Part shown: piece by piece, positions 7,166 through 14,463 of the stretch
How the letters are laid out: each line of letters starts with the position of its first letter
Position numbering within the stretch: the stretch's first letter is position 1
Source: Chloromonas sp. AAM2
Lineage: Eukaryota; Chlorophyta; Chlorophyceae; Chlamydomonadales; Chlamydomonadaceae
Direction of reading: 5' to 3'
Length of the DNA: 14,463 nucleotides
NCBI GenBank assembly: GCA_004335635.1
Contig: QAXH01002925.1
Location: 1 to 14,463, forward strand
Notes under the pieces: generated by a model
Database searches by the model: none
What the model was told of the DNA's origin: nothing
Seen by the model: the letters and a program-made list of their open reading frames with translations, nothing else
Program-made: the position numbers and the translations under genes

Positions 7166-9434
7166 ATGTATAGGCGCACCGCTCAGGCAGCCCCTCGTGC
7201 GTCCGCTGCATTGGTTCAGCGCCCAATGAGCTCAAGGGTGAGGGCAAATCTATGGAGTATATTGCTTGAGCTTCTAGAGATTCGTTTCGAGACACCTCGT
7301 TTTGCCTCATGCTGCTCAACCACTCCCACTCTTGCTTCCCTTTTCTCCCTGTTAAACACACGCTGACCACCCACACTGCTTCTCCAGCCGGTCTCGGGCA
7401 TGCCATGCACTCCGCACATCACTCACAAACAGTTTGTCAGAACCACAGGATGTCTTTCCATCTCGTTCCTTGACCTCAGGTGGCTCGCAGCAGTGTTGTG
7501 GTGCGTGCTGCCGCTGACTCCGGCCCCAACCCTGTGCGCTCAGCCATTGGCGGCCTGGTGTCAGGCATCTACAAGCTAACCGCCATGACCCAGACTGTTG
7601 AGCCAGGGCTCAGTCCCCTGTGGACTGCCATCTCCAAGCTAGACGCGGAAGGTGTCAAGTGAGTGTGGGCTTCTGAACGTGACAAGGATATCACTACCTG
7701 TATCTCAAACTCAACAAACAATCTCCTTACACTCTAGGATGCTTTCACAAGGTCGCCATTGGCGAGCAGGCTACTTTCATTTGCGAACTTTGCTTGTAAA
7801 TGACAGTAGCCTGCTCGCTAATGGCAACATCGTGCAAGCATAAGGTTTGTCGAGATTGACATACAGCTAGTCGATGGGTAGTCTCAATGGATAGTCCCAA
7901 CAAGAGCTCTGCGTAGGCAAAGCTTTGTGTGCTGCAGCTCGGCCGCCTGACCAGCAGTGATCATTCCAATCGCCTCAGGCAGCAGGACTCGTGTAATCAG
8001 CCCAGCCCCTGAGGCAGAAAGAAGTTGTGGTGGTGGCAGCGCAAGCAATGGCACAATGTATCCAACACAACATCACTGTGCGCTCACTTAGTAGCGTCAT
8101 TTGTGGCCCAGTGACAGCAGCCCTGCAATGCCTGTGGCCTGTGCGCCTGTTTTGGTACTGGCTCACCCCGCCGGTGCCTGTGCATACCGCATCACGGTCG
8201 CAATGATGCCAAACTTTTGTCTGTCCAGGGCTGCTGCTCGGTCTGGTGCCGATCTGAACGAGCGCAACGGCGCGGGCGACACGCCGCTGCTCATGATCGC
8301 ACGCCAAGGGCACTACAAGTACCCCCCGGCAGAGGTGCGGGCAGGGAGGGGGAGGGGTTGTTCTGACGGGAGCAGACTCAAAAATCAGACCAAAGCACAC
8401 TGACACTCGAACTGTCCCCCTTGACGCTCACCCTTCCTTCCTTCTCGCGCAAACTATGCACTGACCAATGCCTCTTCCTTGACTATTGGTTAACCCTAAC
8501 CCTAACCCTTTCTCTAGTCTTTGACCTTAGCTCAGGCGGCTCCATCCTGCTTTGCCTTCAGTTGGCCTGCCTTGCCTGCTTTGTTCCCTGCGTTTGTTTT
8601 GCTTTTTTGCTTAGGGTAGGCCAGGACGGTGCCCATCCTGTTCAGTGTCCTCTGACGGCTTCCCTGGTGTAAATACATATACATATACTATTAGTACCCT
8701 CAACCCTCATGTGCTTCTTTGGCACTCATTTTCCTTCCCCGGTCACTCCTTGTTCTTTCCCCGGTCACTCCTTGTTCCTTTCCCCGGTCACTCCTGGTTC
8801 CTTTCTTGAATCTCATCTGCAGATTCCTCAGGCTCTGCTGTCTGCCGGTGCCGACAAGGAGGCCAAGGACAAGGCGGGCATGACGGCCCTGCAAGTGTCC
8901 ATGCTGTCGGGCTGGCAAAACATTGCAGGTAATAACATCATTGTTGTTGTAAATTTATCCATGGGAAAGGGCAGGAGGGGATGGCAGAACTTGGCAGGGG
9001 GACAGGGGGGATACAGGTGTAGGTTCAGATGTGGGCACATGCAGTGGCTTGGGTAAGATGCATCACGCACTGCACCCTGACACGCTATGCTATTTTTGCC
9101 ATGGCATGACAGTCATCCAACAACGCTGCACAGGGTGTCTCAGGTTGTGTTCACACTCTTTGCTGACGTCCGATGGCTGTGCACCTTCCATGACTCCATG
9201 ACAAAACCTATCACGACTCCAGACAGCCATTGCACCTTCTTCAGTGCTGATTGCAGTGCCCATGCACCACCATGTGACCACCTCGATGTAATCCATGGCT
9301 CCATGTGACCACACGCCTTCCTGTGCGCAGAGCTTCTGATCAAGTCTGGTGCTGACACGTCCGGCGTGGCTTCCATTAAGTCGCGCCTCACATGCCCCGA
9401 CTGCAAGGCGCTCGTGGTCAAGTACAGCCTGTGA
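7166..9434 (+). CDS. small ankyrin-repeat protein, probably chloroplast-targeted (5 exons)
   Basis: Exons 7166-7237, 7480-7658, 8229-8334, 8823-8928 and 9331-9434 join in phase to 567 nt (188 aa, stop TGA). All introns are GT..AG. Residues 1-36 are rich in Arg, Ala and Ser with no acids and reach SSVVVRAAAD; V-R-A/A is a typical green-algal transit-peptide cleavage site, so a stromal location is likely. The mature part has ankyrin units: GADLNERNGAGDTPLL then ARQGHY (about 91-114), ALLSAGADKEAKDKAGMTAL then SGWQNIA (about 123-154), and a final ELLIKSGADTS half-unit. The C-terminus is SRLTCPDCKALVVKYSL, with one CxxC. Ankyrin repeats bind proteins; the partner is unknown. LTD/GDC1, the familiar small chloroplast ankyrin protein of the green lineage, was considered, but I do not see its conserved region, so no name is given. 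Start: ATG 7166 or the in-frame ATG at 7139, nine codons earlier. A TGTAA at 10034-10038 is a candidate poly(A) signal. Confidence 0.82.
7739..7841 (+). ncRNA. intronic hairpin resembling a microRNA precursor
   Basis: Inside intron 2 of the ankyrin gene, 7739-7775 pairs with 7805-7841: of 37 positions, 32 are Watson-Crick, one is G-U and four are mismatches. The stem continues inward, after one mismatch, with 7777-7782 pairing 7798-7803 and four weaker pairs, leaving a loop of about seven nt (7787-7793). The longest block without mismatch is 21 positions (7755-7775 with 7805-7825). Such a stem matches Dicer substrates of green-algal introns. A miniature inverted-repeat element is the main alternative. 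Confidence 0.45.
8490..8511. repeat. short CCCTAA telomere-like run
   Basis: Three CCCTAA-type units (TTAACCCTAACCCTAACCC) in ankyrin-gene intron 3, directly before the dispersed repeat copy that starts at about 8514. Confidence 0.55.
8514..8688 (+). repeat. dispersed repeat, copy A
   Basis: A segment of about 175 bp in ankyrin-gene intron 3 that recurs in inverted orientation at about 10576-10750. Shared landmarks in order: CTAGTCTTTG, GGCGGCTCC, GGCCTGCCTTGCCTG, a T-rich stretch, GGACGGTGCCCATCCTGTT, GTGTCCTCTGACGGCTTCCC, then TGGTGTAAATACATATACAT. The end is a TGTAA word followed by a short ATACAT microsatellite, which would suit a non-autonomous retroelement 3' end. No coding capacity is seen. 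Confidence 0.75.
8731..8806. repeat. ~22-bp tandem repeat with CCCCGGTCACTCCT
   Basis: Three units, each with CCCCGGTCACTCCT(T/G)GTTC, in ankyrin-gene intron 3. They end about 15 nt before the exon-4 acceptor at 8822, so the array provides part of the pyrimidine-rich 3' splice region. Confidence 0.85.
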
Positions 9435-9516
9435 GGACTACGAAGAGGAAGACTGGAAAAGCCGACACCTGCCGTCATGCAAACAGGAAAGAGAGAAGGA
9501 AAGCAGGAGAAACCAG

Positions 9517-9575
9517 GAGGTTGATTGATTTGTTACATCAGGGAAGCCGTCAAAGGACACGGGACGGGTTGTGGA
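9517..9575 (-). repeat. dispersed repeat, copy B (partial)
   Basis: Minus-strand sequence with GTCCTTTGACGGCTTCCCTG, ATGTAAC and an ATCAATCAA tail. It closely matches the end of copy D at about 13055-13113 and is related to copies A and C. It lies about 85 nt after the ankyrin-gene stop codon. Confidence 0.7.
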
Positions 9576-10575
9576 GGTCCAGCGTGGAAACCCAACTCTG
9601 GGCGCGGGGCCCGGTCGCCACATCCATGGATGAGTCATGATGGCCTGTGAGGAAGAAGGGAAGCGAGCAAACAAAGGCGGCAGTAAGGAGGCCAAGCTGG
9701 TAAAGAAAGAGTGCTGGTGGAAATGGGATGACCAAGAGTGGAGTCCAAACCCTGCTTAGTGCAGTCTGTCAGGAGGAAGCTGTGGTGATCGAGTTTGCTC
9801 GAGTGTGTACAGGTGTATTGAAGCCCTGGACAATTTATACGTTGTACGGAAAGCTGCCGTGATCAGGTTTGCTAGCAATGACTTGATGTTGCTGATTACT
9901 AAGGGACATGATTTTGCTGATCTTAAGTGGTGCATGGTCACCTTCATCACCAGGCTGAATCAATGTTGGACCGGCTGATGTTGCCAACAGGTGGACAGAA
10001 ACAGGACTGTTATTGAGCAGAATCGTTAAAGTTTGTAAACACGAGACAATGTTGTTCCCATGTTCATTTGTCAGCAAAAGCACCGTCCATACAATGACGT
10101 GGTATTGTAGACGAGCTTCTGACACGGTGGCGCTCACAGTGCACAGCAAAGCACTGCCGGGACAAGCTCTACACACAATGATTACACCCAAGGGGGGGTT
10201 GGCGCCTACGGGCACAGAGTAGCAAGCCATGCAAGAGGCAGGGCAGCAGTGATGCACACAAGATTCACGTTCACGGGTTTCCTAGAATGCAATACCGTGT
10301 GCCAAGCCATGCTAAAGCCATCAAGCCCTTTCACTGGGTTGTTTGTTCTGTTCCACAAGACCGAACCTGTGTTCCATCACTTCGGGGCCCCACCCTCTGG
10401 CTGATGGCAGACAGCAGGTCATTGGCACACGACCGCTTTCAAGCCTAGTGCTGCTTGGGCCAGGCTAGGCCGCTATCATGCGGGCGGGAGACACAACAGG
10501 CTGCAAAATCCCTTCAAGTCTGAGTGCACGTTGCACCGACCTGCTTTCAGACTAAGATACTAGTGGGCCACACAT

Positions 10576-10750
10576 GTATATATATATGTATTTACACCAG
10601 GGAAGCCATCGGAGGACACGGAACGGGATGGGCACCGCCCTGGTCTACCCTGAGCAAGAAAGCAGAACGAAAGCAGGGAACAAAACAGGCAAGGCAGGCC
10701 AACCCAATGCAGAACAGGACGGAGCCGCCAAAGTCAAGGCCAAAGACTAG
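10576..10750 (-). repeat. dispersed repeat, copy C
   Basis: Inverted relative to copy A, with clear similarity along about 175 bp. On the plus strand it reads TGTATTTACACCAGGGAAGC, then GAGGACACGGAACGGGATGG, GCAAGGCAGGCC and CAAAGACTAG. The TG-TATATATATA end replaces the ATACAT run of copy A, so the microsatellite tail varies between copies. Confidence 0.75.
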
Positions 10751-10893
10751 ATAAAGGGATGCTAGAAGGGCCAGGAGCCCTAGTCAGTCACGTCCAGGAG
10801 GAGGCAGCCAGGCTGCAACAGGGCGGAACGTCAGAGAACAGGGACAGCCAAACTGCAGCAGTTGCCAAAGAGCAGGGCCCGGAACACTGGCAT

Positions 10894-11221
10894 CTAGGCT
10901 GCAGGGTCAGGCTGACGAAGAACCAGACGCCCATCGCGCAGGCACCGAAAGCTATGATCCTGGCCCAACATGTATGTGTCGTCTTGAATAGGGAGCACAT
11001 TTTCACGCTGTAGGATGGCGCATTCCAGTCTCATAGGCGCATGGCCAACAAAAATGGGTTTCAATCCCACTGTAGCAAGCTCTTGCGTAAAGCCATCATC
11101 ATGATGAGAAATCAGCCAGCCTGTGCCACACACGAGATGCTCAAGGGATTCATGATCAACTTCCATAACCAAGTGGGCCACACAGTCTGCGGGCTGCGGG
11201 GGGTCACACTTGAAGCAGGCA
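10894..11221 (-). CDS. possible exon or small hypothetical protein
   Basis: An open minus-strand frame ending in TAG at 10894-10896, with composition more protein-like than the surrounding ORFs. Visible stretches are HLVMEVDHESLEHLVCGTGW, ISHHDDGFTQELATVGLKPI, FVGHAPMRLECAILQREN and QDHSFRCLRDGRLVL. Two possible acceptors (CCCCGCAG and CCCGCAG, 11195-11210) precede the best part, so it may be a 3'-terminal exon; an ATG at 11241 would instead make it a 115-codon ORF. I do not recognise a family. Another minus frame (ATG at 11006, overlapping it) encodes a signal-anchor-like start, so which frame is used is unclear. Confidence 0.3.
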
Positions 11222-11356
11222 ATGCGCACTTCACACTTCACTCAAGCTGTGCTTTTACCTCAAACCACACCACCAGGTGTGCAAATGGCGCAAGTTTTTC
11301 TAAAAATGCGCTGGTGCGCTTGGCATTAAACGCGTGTAAGAGCGTTATGAATACAC

Positions 11357-11407
<51 letters not shown>
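11357..11407. repeat. AAT/ATT microsatellite
   Basis: About 17 uninterrupted copies of a trinucleotide (TAA). It creates artificial poly-Asn, poly-Ile and poly-Tyr ORFs in several frames, which are not genes. Confidence 0.97.
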
Positions 11408-12066
11408 GGCACCAAAAGCCACCTGTATCTTCGCATGCTGCAAAAAGCATGCCGGATGAGGCATGCTGCAAAACAATTGCCAGTTCTCGGATTGAATAAA
11501 CACAAAGAACGATTGCCAGTTCTGAGATTGGATGAACATGAACTGACAAACATATGTTTCCCTTATTAGTCAGCATATTCCAATATTGAATGATCAACAG
11601 GCAGGTCAGTGGGTCCAGAAGAGACCAATAGGTCTCTATGATCACGTGAGGTTAATTTTGACGGCACCTGTCCTGGCCACACCACACGATCAGGCGCTGA
11701 GTCCTACATACATCGACCATCAAACCAACTTGCACGTGCCATGTGATCAATGCCCTATCCTCTTCAAGGCCACATACCTTCTAGACTGGCGTGCAACGTA
11801 TCTTGCTCTCTGCTGCATGCCGAAAGTTTGAATTCACCCTGCCATGCGCTTGCCAACTGGAAGCTGATCAGCATAAGAGGAGCGCGCAACGCCTCCGGTG
11901 AGGCGCTTGCACTGTAACTCACTAGCACTCTTCATTCAGGCACGGTAGTGAAATAATGAGTGGAAAACCAAGAGTAAACAAGGCAAAAAACAAACGCATG
12001 CGTGCACGACCTAGTGCCAGTGTTATACATGGCATCTCAGACTAACTAGGCACGACTCGTTGCAAT

Positions 12067-12084
12067 ATTCATTCATTCATTCAT
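12067..12084. repeat. ATTC tetranucleotide repeat
   Basis: Four and a half copies of ATTC. Simple slippage repeat. Confidence 0.8.
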
Positions 12085-12471
12085 CATTTTCATGGCGCAA
12101 TATTATGAGGCTCAACAGGCCTTAGACGAATGGCACCTCTTACCCACAATCTGGCCACTGTCCACGCCATGCCCGGCGGCATTCCAGGCTCAACGGACAC
12201 GCTGGAGTGATACCTCCTAGGCATTTGGTTGGGCGGCATGCTGATTCGTTTGCATCTTAGATTCACTATGCTCGCTCTGAATGGCAATAATCTGGTCACG
12301 TCCACTCTAGATTGGATTGAGATACAGGTGCTGGGTCTCAACTCTTTGCGCTGCTGGCCCTCTCAACTCCTGCCAAAACTCAATGTCTGAAGACTGACTT
12401 CTGTTGCCTTGACCATTGCGCTGACCGTTGCTAGCTTTTGGTTGACCGTTGTCGGTTGTTAGTTGTCGTCC

Positions 12472-13750
12472 TTAGCTCAGGGGTGCTACCAGGGGTGGGC
12501 CCTGGGCTGAGCGACACCACACAAAAAGGTCGTCAATCTGCAAAGCAAAGGTTGACGACAAAATGTTCATAGCAAATACCAAGCTTCATACACGAGCATG
12601 GCAGGTGTTGCAGTCGAAGTGCTGCTGAGAAGGGTTAGGAAACAAGGTTCACAGAAATGTATCAAGCTGAGAACACAGGTGTTGCAATCATACCAGTGGG
12701 TGTCGGGCTGTGAGCAGACCACTCTGTATCATCATCATCATTATCATTATCATTATCATTATCATTATCATTATCATTATCATTATCATTATCATTGCAT
12801 GGCTTTTCATGGTTCAACCCACTGTACTGCAGCTAGACACAATATCTCTCCAAGAATTACACGCCCGACAATCGTTAAGAAAGGTCACTGAAGAAAGACC
12901 GCTTTGTAGAAGGGGATGAAAACACACAACCTACCCTCGAGTGCTAGTCTAAACTTCTGTTGTTTCAATTGGTTACTTGGTTTAATGTGTTAATTGGGGC
13001 TGTTGATGCCTTCTGCCTTCGGGCCTGTGTCTGCCTTCATTTGTTTTTAGTAGATCAGGGCGGGACACATCCCGTCCTGTGTCCTTTGACGGCTTTCCTG
13101 ATGTAACAGATTAATCAAGCAGGCAAGGAAGCAGCCAGGCACGAAAGCAGTTTTGCAACACAACGATAGCAGTCCTATTGGGACTTGCTGAATATCTTGG
13201 GGGCCCACACGCACCGAGCGCAAACGCTAGCAAGCCACCCAAGCTTTCACTGCACTAACTGTTTGTACTGCACCACTTACATGGTAATGACCTTGGAAGG
13301 TCATGCCAGCAGTTCTGACCGCCTCATTGCATGTATTTTGGATACTCTTCTTGAGCCCAGTGAAGAAGCGGTCGTGGTACTCGAACGTTATGCACCTGAC
13401 GTTTTGAATCCATGTCGCCCCGCGTGCAATGTCCTCACACAAGGCTAGCTCTGACCCTTCAATGTCCACCTGCGGAAGGCGTGTAGTAATCAATAACTCA
13501 AAGATAACTTCAAAATTGACTTCAAACCTCGAATATCAATGAATTAGTCAAGACACACTGCGAGTACGTATGCATCAATTGGCATTTTAAGCCGACCCGC
13601 GGAGAGCGTCAAAACAAAGTGCTTTATGTACCAAGGGTATGCATGGTGATGTTGGCTGCTGCTGAGCGCCGAGTTGGTTGGCCTTACGGTACCGCGATTC
13701 AAACCATAGTCAGCCATGTAATGATGAAAGTGATGAAGGGCACAAAGGGG
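12472..13750 (-). CDS. FkbM-type methyltransferase, 3' part (three exons, 5' end unresolved)
   Basis: Exons in transcript order: 13750-13688, 13469-13281, 12537-12472 (stop TAA). All three are phase 0 at both junctions, with acceptors CTGCAG, CCGCAG and TTTGCAG and donors GTAAGG and GTAAGT. The middle exon carries the FkbM signature VDIEGSELALCEDIARGA followed by VRCITFEYHDRFF, the acidic SAM-domain strand and the E-x-H that follow the core in FkbM/Methyltransf_21 proteins. The first exon (LHHFHHYMADYGLNRGT) fits the helix before the VDxEG strand (compare family patterns of the type L-x-x-x-M-x-x-x-G-x-x-x-x-D-x-L-K-x-D-I-E-G), although the join looks a few residues short. The last exon reads IDDLFVWCRSAQG and ends 13 residues later. 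The family transfers methyl groups from SAM, often to sugar hydroxyls; the substrate is not readable. The Rossmann N-terminal half (roughly 100 or more residues) is missing and should lie at 13751-14463 or beyond. Confidence 0.62.
12728..12796. repeat. TTATCA hexanucleotide repeat
   Basis: A short ATC run followed by about nine TTATCA units, inside the last intron of the methyltransferase gene. It yields artificial His-Tyr, poly-Ile and Asp-Asn ORFs. Confidence 0.95.
13021..13113 (+). repeat. dispersed repeat, copy D
   Basis: Plus-strand sequence with GGGCGGGACACATCCCGTCC, TGTGTCCTTTGACGGC, TTTCCTGATGTAAC and a GATTAATCAA tail, inside the last methyltransferase intron. It groups with copy B by its tail and with copies A and C through the GTCC-TTTGACGGC-TTCCTG core. 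Confidence 0.7.
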
Positions 13751-14463
13751 CTGCAGATGCAAAATGGATAATGAGAACAAACGACTTTCAGCTCAGTCAG
13801 TTATAAATCGTGATTCAAAATAAATAATCAATAAAAAAGAAGTTAGAAAAAAAAGAAGTTTGCCAGTTCTGGGACAATTTTGGGACTGGCACTGGAACCT
13901 GCGTGTTTGTGGTGTGTGTTTTGGGCCGTGTGATGTTTCCACTGTTGTCGTGTATGAGTGGTGTCATCTGATCACCGTGGTGTGTCGCTCACGCGTGTGT
14001 TGTGGTAGACGGTCTGGTTCACTGTCATGATACAGGGATATATGAGACACTTGTTACGCCAACTTACAGAGCCAGACCCCACATGACAATTGCACACATG
14101 ACAAATGACGCAGCCAACAAAACTCTCGGTCTACACTGTTCCAATGTGCCGAGAGACAGAAACAAGAGCCAAAACACAGCAAGCAATAAAACACAAAGAA
14201 CACCGGACCGTCCACACCAAGTCCACAGTTGATCAAGCTCGAGCCTTGGGGTCTTGTGTCAGACAACACAACAGTGTCAGGATCGTGCCTACTCCCCAGC
14301 TGTCAACTTTGCCAGCTTGTTGCCCGCAATCACCTCCTGGCTCTGAGTTATTAAATGCCCAGCGGCCTTGGACGGGCACTTGGTATAATGGTGGCGCTGG
14401 GCTGACATGACATGGCAGTCAGTACCCACCAATGTTGCGATCCTTTGACCGGATCGGGATGAA
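13751..14463. other. right-edge region, probably 5' introns and exons of the methyltransferase gene
   Basis: No exon can be placed firmly. Candidates on the minus strand are the segment ending at 14401, listed separately, and a short GT..AG-bounded piece reading NQTVYHNTR (acceptor ATGACAG near 14024, donor GTGAGC near 13995). An A-rich stretch at 13818-13858 holds many A runs and no gene. Confidence 0.3.
14232..14401 (-). CDS. possible upstream exon of the methyltransferase gene
   Basis: After a CATGTCAG acceptor at 14402, the minus strand stays open to about 14232 and reads PLYQVPVQGRWAFNNSEPGG followed by DCGQQAGKVDSWG, where a GTAGGC donor could end the exon (near 14295). The wording resembles the variable segment before the methyltransferase core in green-algal FkbM-like proteins, but I cannot connect it in phase to 13750. 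A second donor candidate (GTGATT after EPG) exists. Confidence 0.25.

Larger units (their letters stand above)
9435..10893. other. intergenic stretch, no convincing gene
   Basis: Contains the 3' UTR of the ankyrin gene at its left end (candidate TGTAA at 10034) and two dispersed repeat copies (about 9517-9575 and 10576-10750). The longest ORF, minus 9835-10257 (140 codons), shows no family pattern or splice-site context and is treated as chance. Nothing recognisable was found from about 10258 to 10575. Confidence 0.5.
11242..12471. other. no convincing gene; microsatellites and short repeats
   Basis: Holds the AAT array at 11357-11407, a short direct duplication with ATTGCCAGTTCT(C/G) at about 11477 and 11513, two GCATGCTGCAAAA words near 11435 and 11460, and an ATTC tetranucleotide run at 12067. 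The minus ORF at 12090-12341 shows no family pattern. Part of the right end should be the 3' UTR of the methyltransferase gene ending at 12472. Confidence 0.5.

Noticed and set aside
7166..9434. Assignment of the ankyrin gene as LTD/GDC1
   Set aside because: Size and location would suit, but the conserved non-ankyrin region I associate with LTD is not visible, so I left the gene unnamed.
9835..10257. Minus-strand 140-codon ORF
   Set aside because: No recognisable motifs, no supporting splice or start context and biased hydrophobic/Ser composition; likely chance in an intergenic region.
12475..12560. Inverted words (GTCGTCAA/TTGACGAC and CTCAG...CTGAG with CCAGGG/CCCTGG) as a structured RNA
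   Set aside because: The stems are short with asymmetric loops, and overlap the predicted last methyltransferase exon; weak compared with the hairpin at 7739-7841.
12690..12840. Minus-strand frame reading an Asp-Asn repeat after a CTGCAG acceptor, as a possible methyltransferase exon
   Set aside because: It is made by the TTATCA microsatellite. The alternative terminal exon at 12537-12472 has a better acceptor and fits the family end more naturally.
1..14463. tRNA, rRNA, CRISPR arrays or bacterial operon features
   Set aside because: I looked for T-loop words, rRNA-like blocks and spaced direct repeats. The tandem arrays have no unique spacers and no tRNA fold was found.

Overview
The window looks like nuclear DNA from a green alga (Chlorophyta, most likely a Chlamydomonas-type chlorophyte), although I cannot name the species. 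Four things point that way: many short exons split by 100-950 nt introns; acceptors that repeatedly read ATGCAG; a predicted chloroplast transit peptide ending in a V-R-A-A type cleavage motif; and TTTAGGG-type interstitial telomere motifs, with TGTAA as the likely poly(A) signal. Nothing prokaryotic is present. The six-frame ORFs are fragments, so I rebuilt the genes by matching donor/acceptor sites, intron phase and protein-family patterns.

Region 1 (781-6847, minus strand) is the centrepiece. Ten exons join in consistent phase into a 691-residue protein: a ten-helix transporter of the auxin efflux carrier (AEC/PIN-like, Mem_trans) family. A block of MORN repeats, with an exact 23-residue period, sits in the central loop between helices 5 and 6, where plant PINs carry their long cytoplasmic loop. 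A C-terminal extension adds an eleventh hydrophobic segment, a 12-Gln run and a low-complexity tail. Its introns are full of minisatellites. Two of these duplicate splice sites: a triplicated 5' splice site after exon 4 and a duplicated exon-6 acceptor/exon start.

Region 2 (6848-7165) is a short divergent intergenic segment, probably a shared promoter. Region 3 (7166-9434, plus strand) is a five-exon gene for a small, probably chloroplast-targeted ankyrin-repeat protein of 188 residues ending in a CxxC motif. Its second intron holds a near-perfect hairpin of about 48 paired positions with a 7-nt loop, which resembles a microRNA precursor.

Region 4 (9435-12471) has no convincing gene apart from one weak minus-strand ORF. 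It carries members of a dispersed repeat family (four copies in the window) and an AAT microsatellite. Region 5 (12472-13750 and probably beyond, minus strand) is the 3' part of an FkbM-type methyltransferase gene. Its 5' exons are unresolved or lie past the right edge.

The three genes show no obvious shared pathway. The link I can support is positional: the transporter and the ankyrin gene are divergent across about 300 bp.
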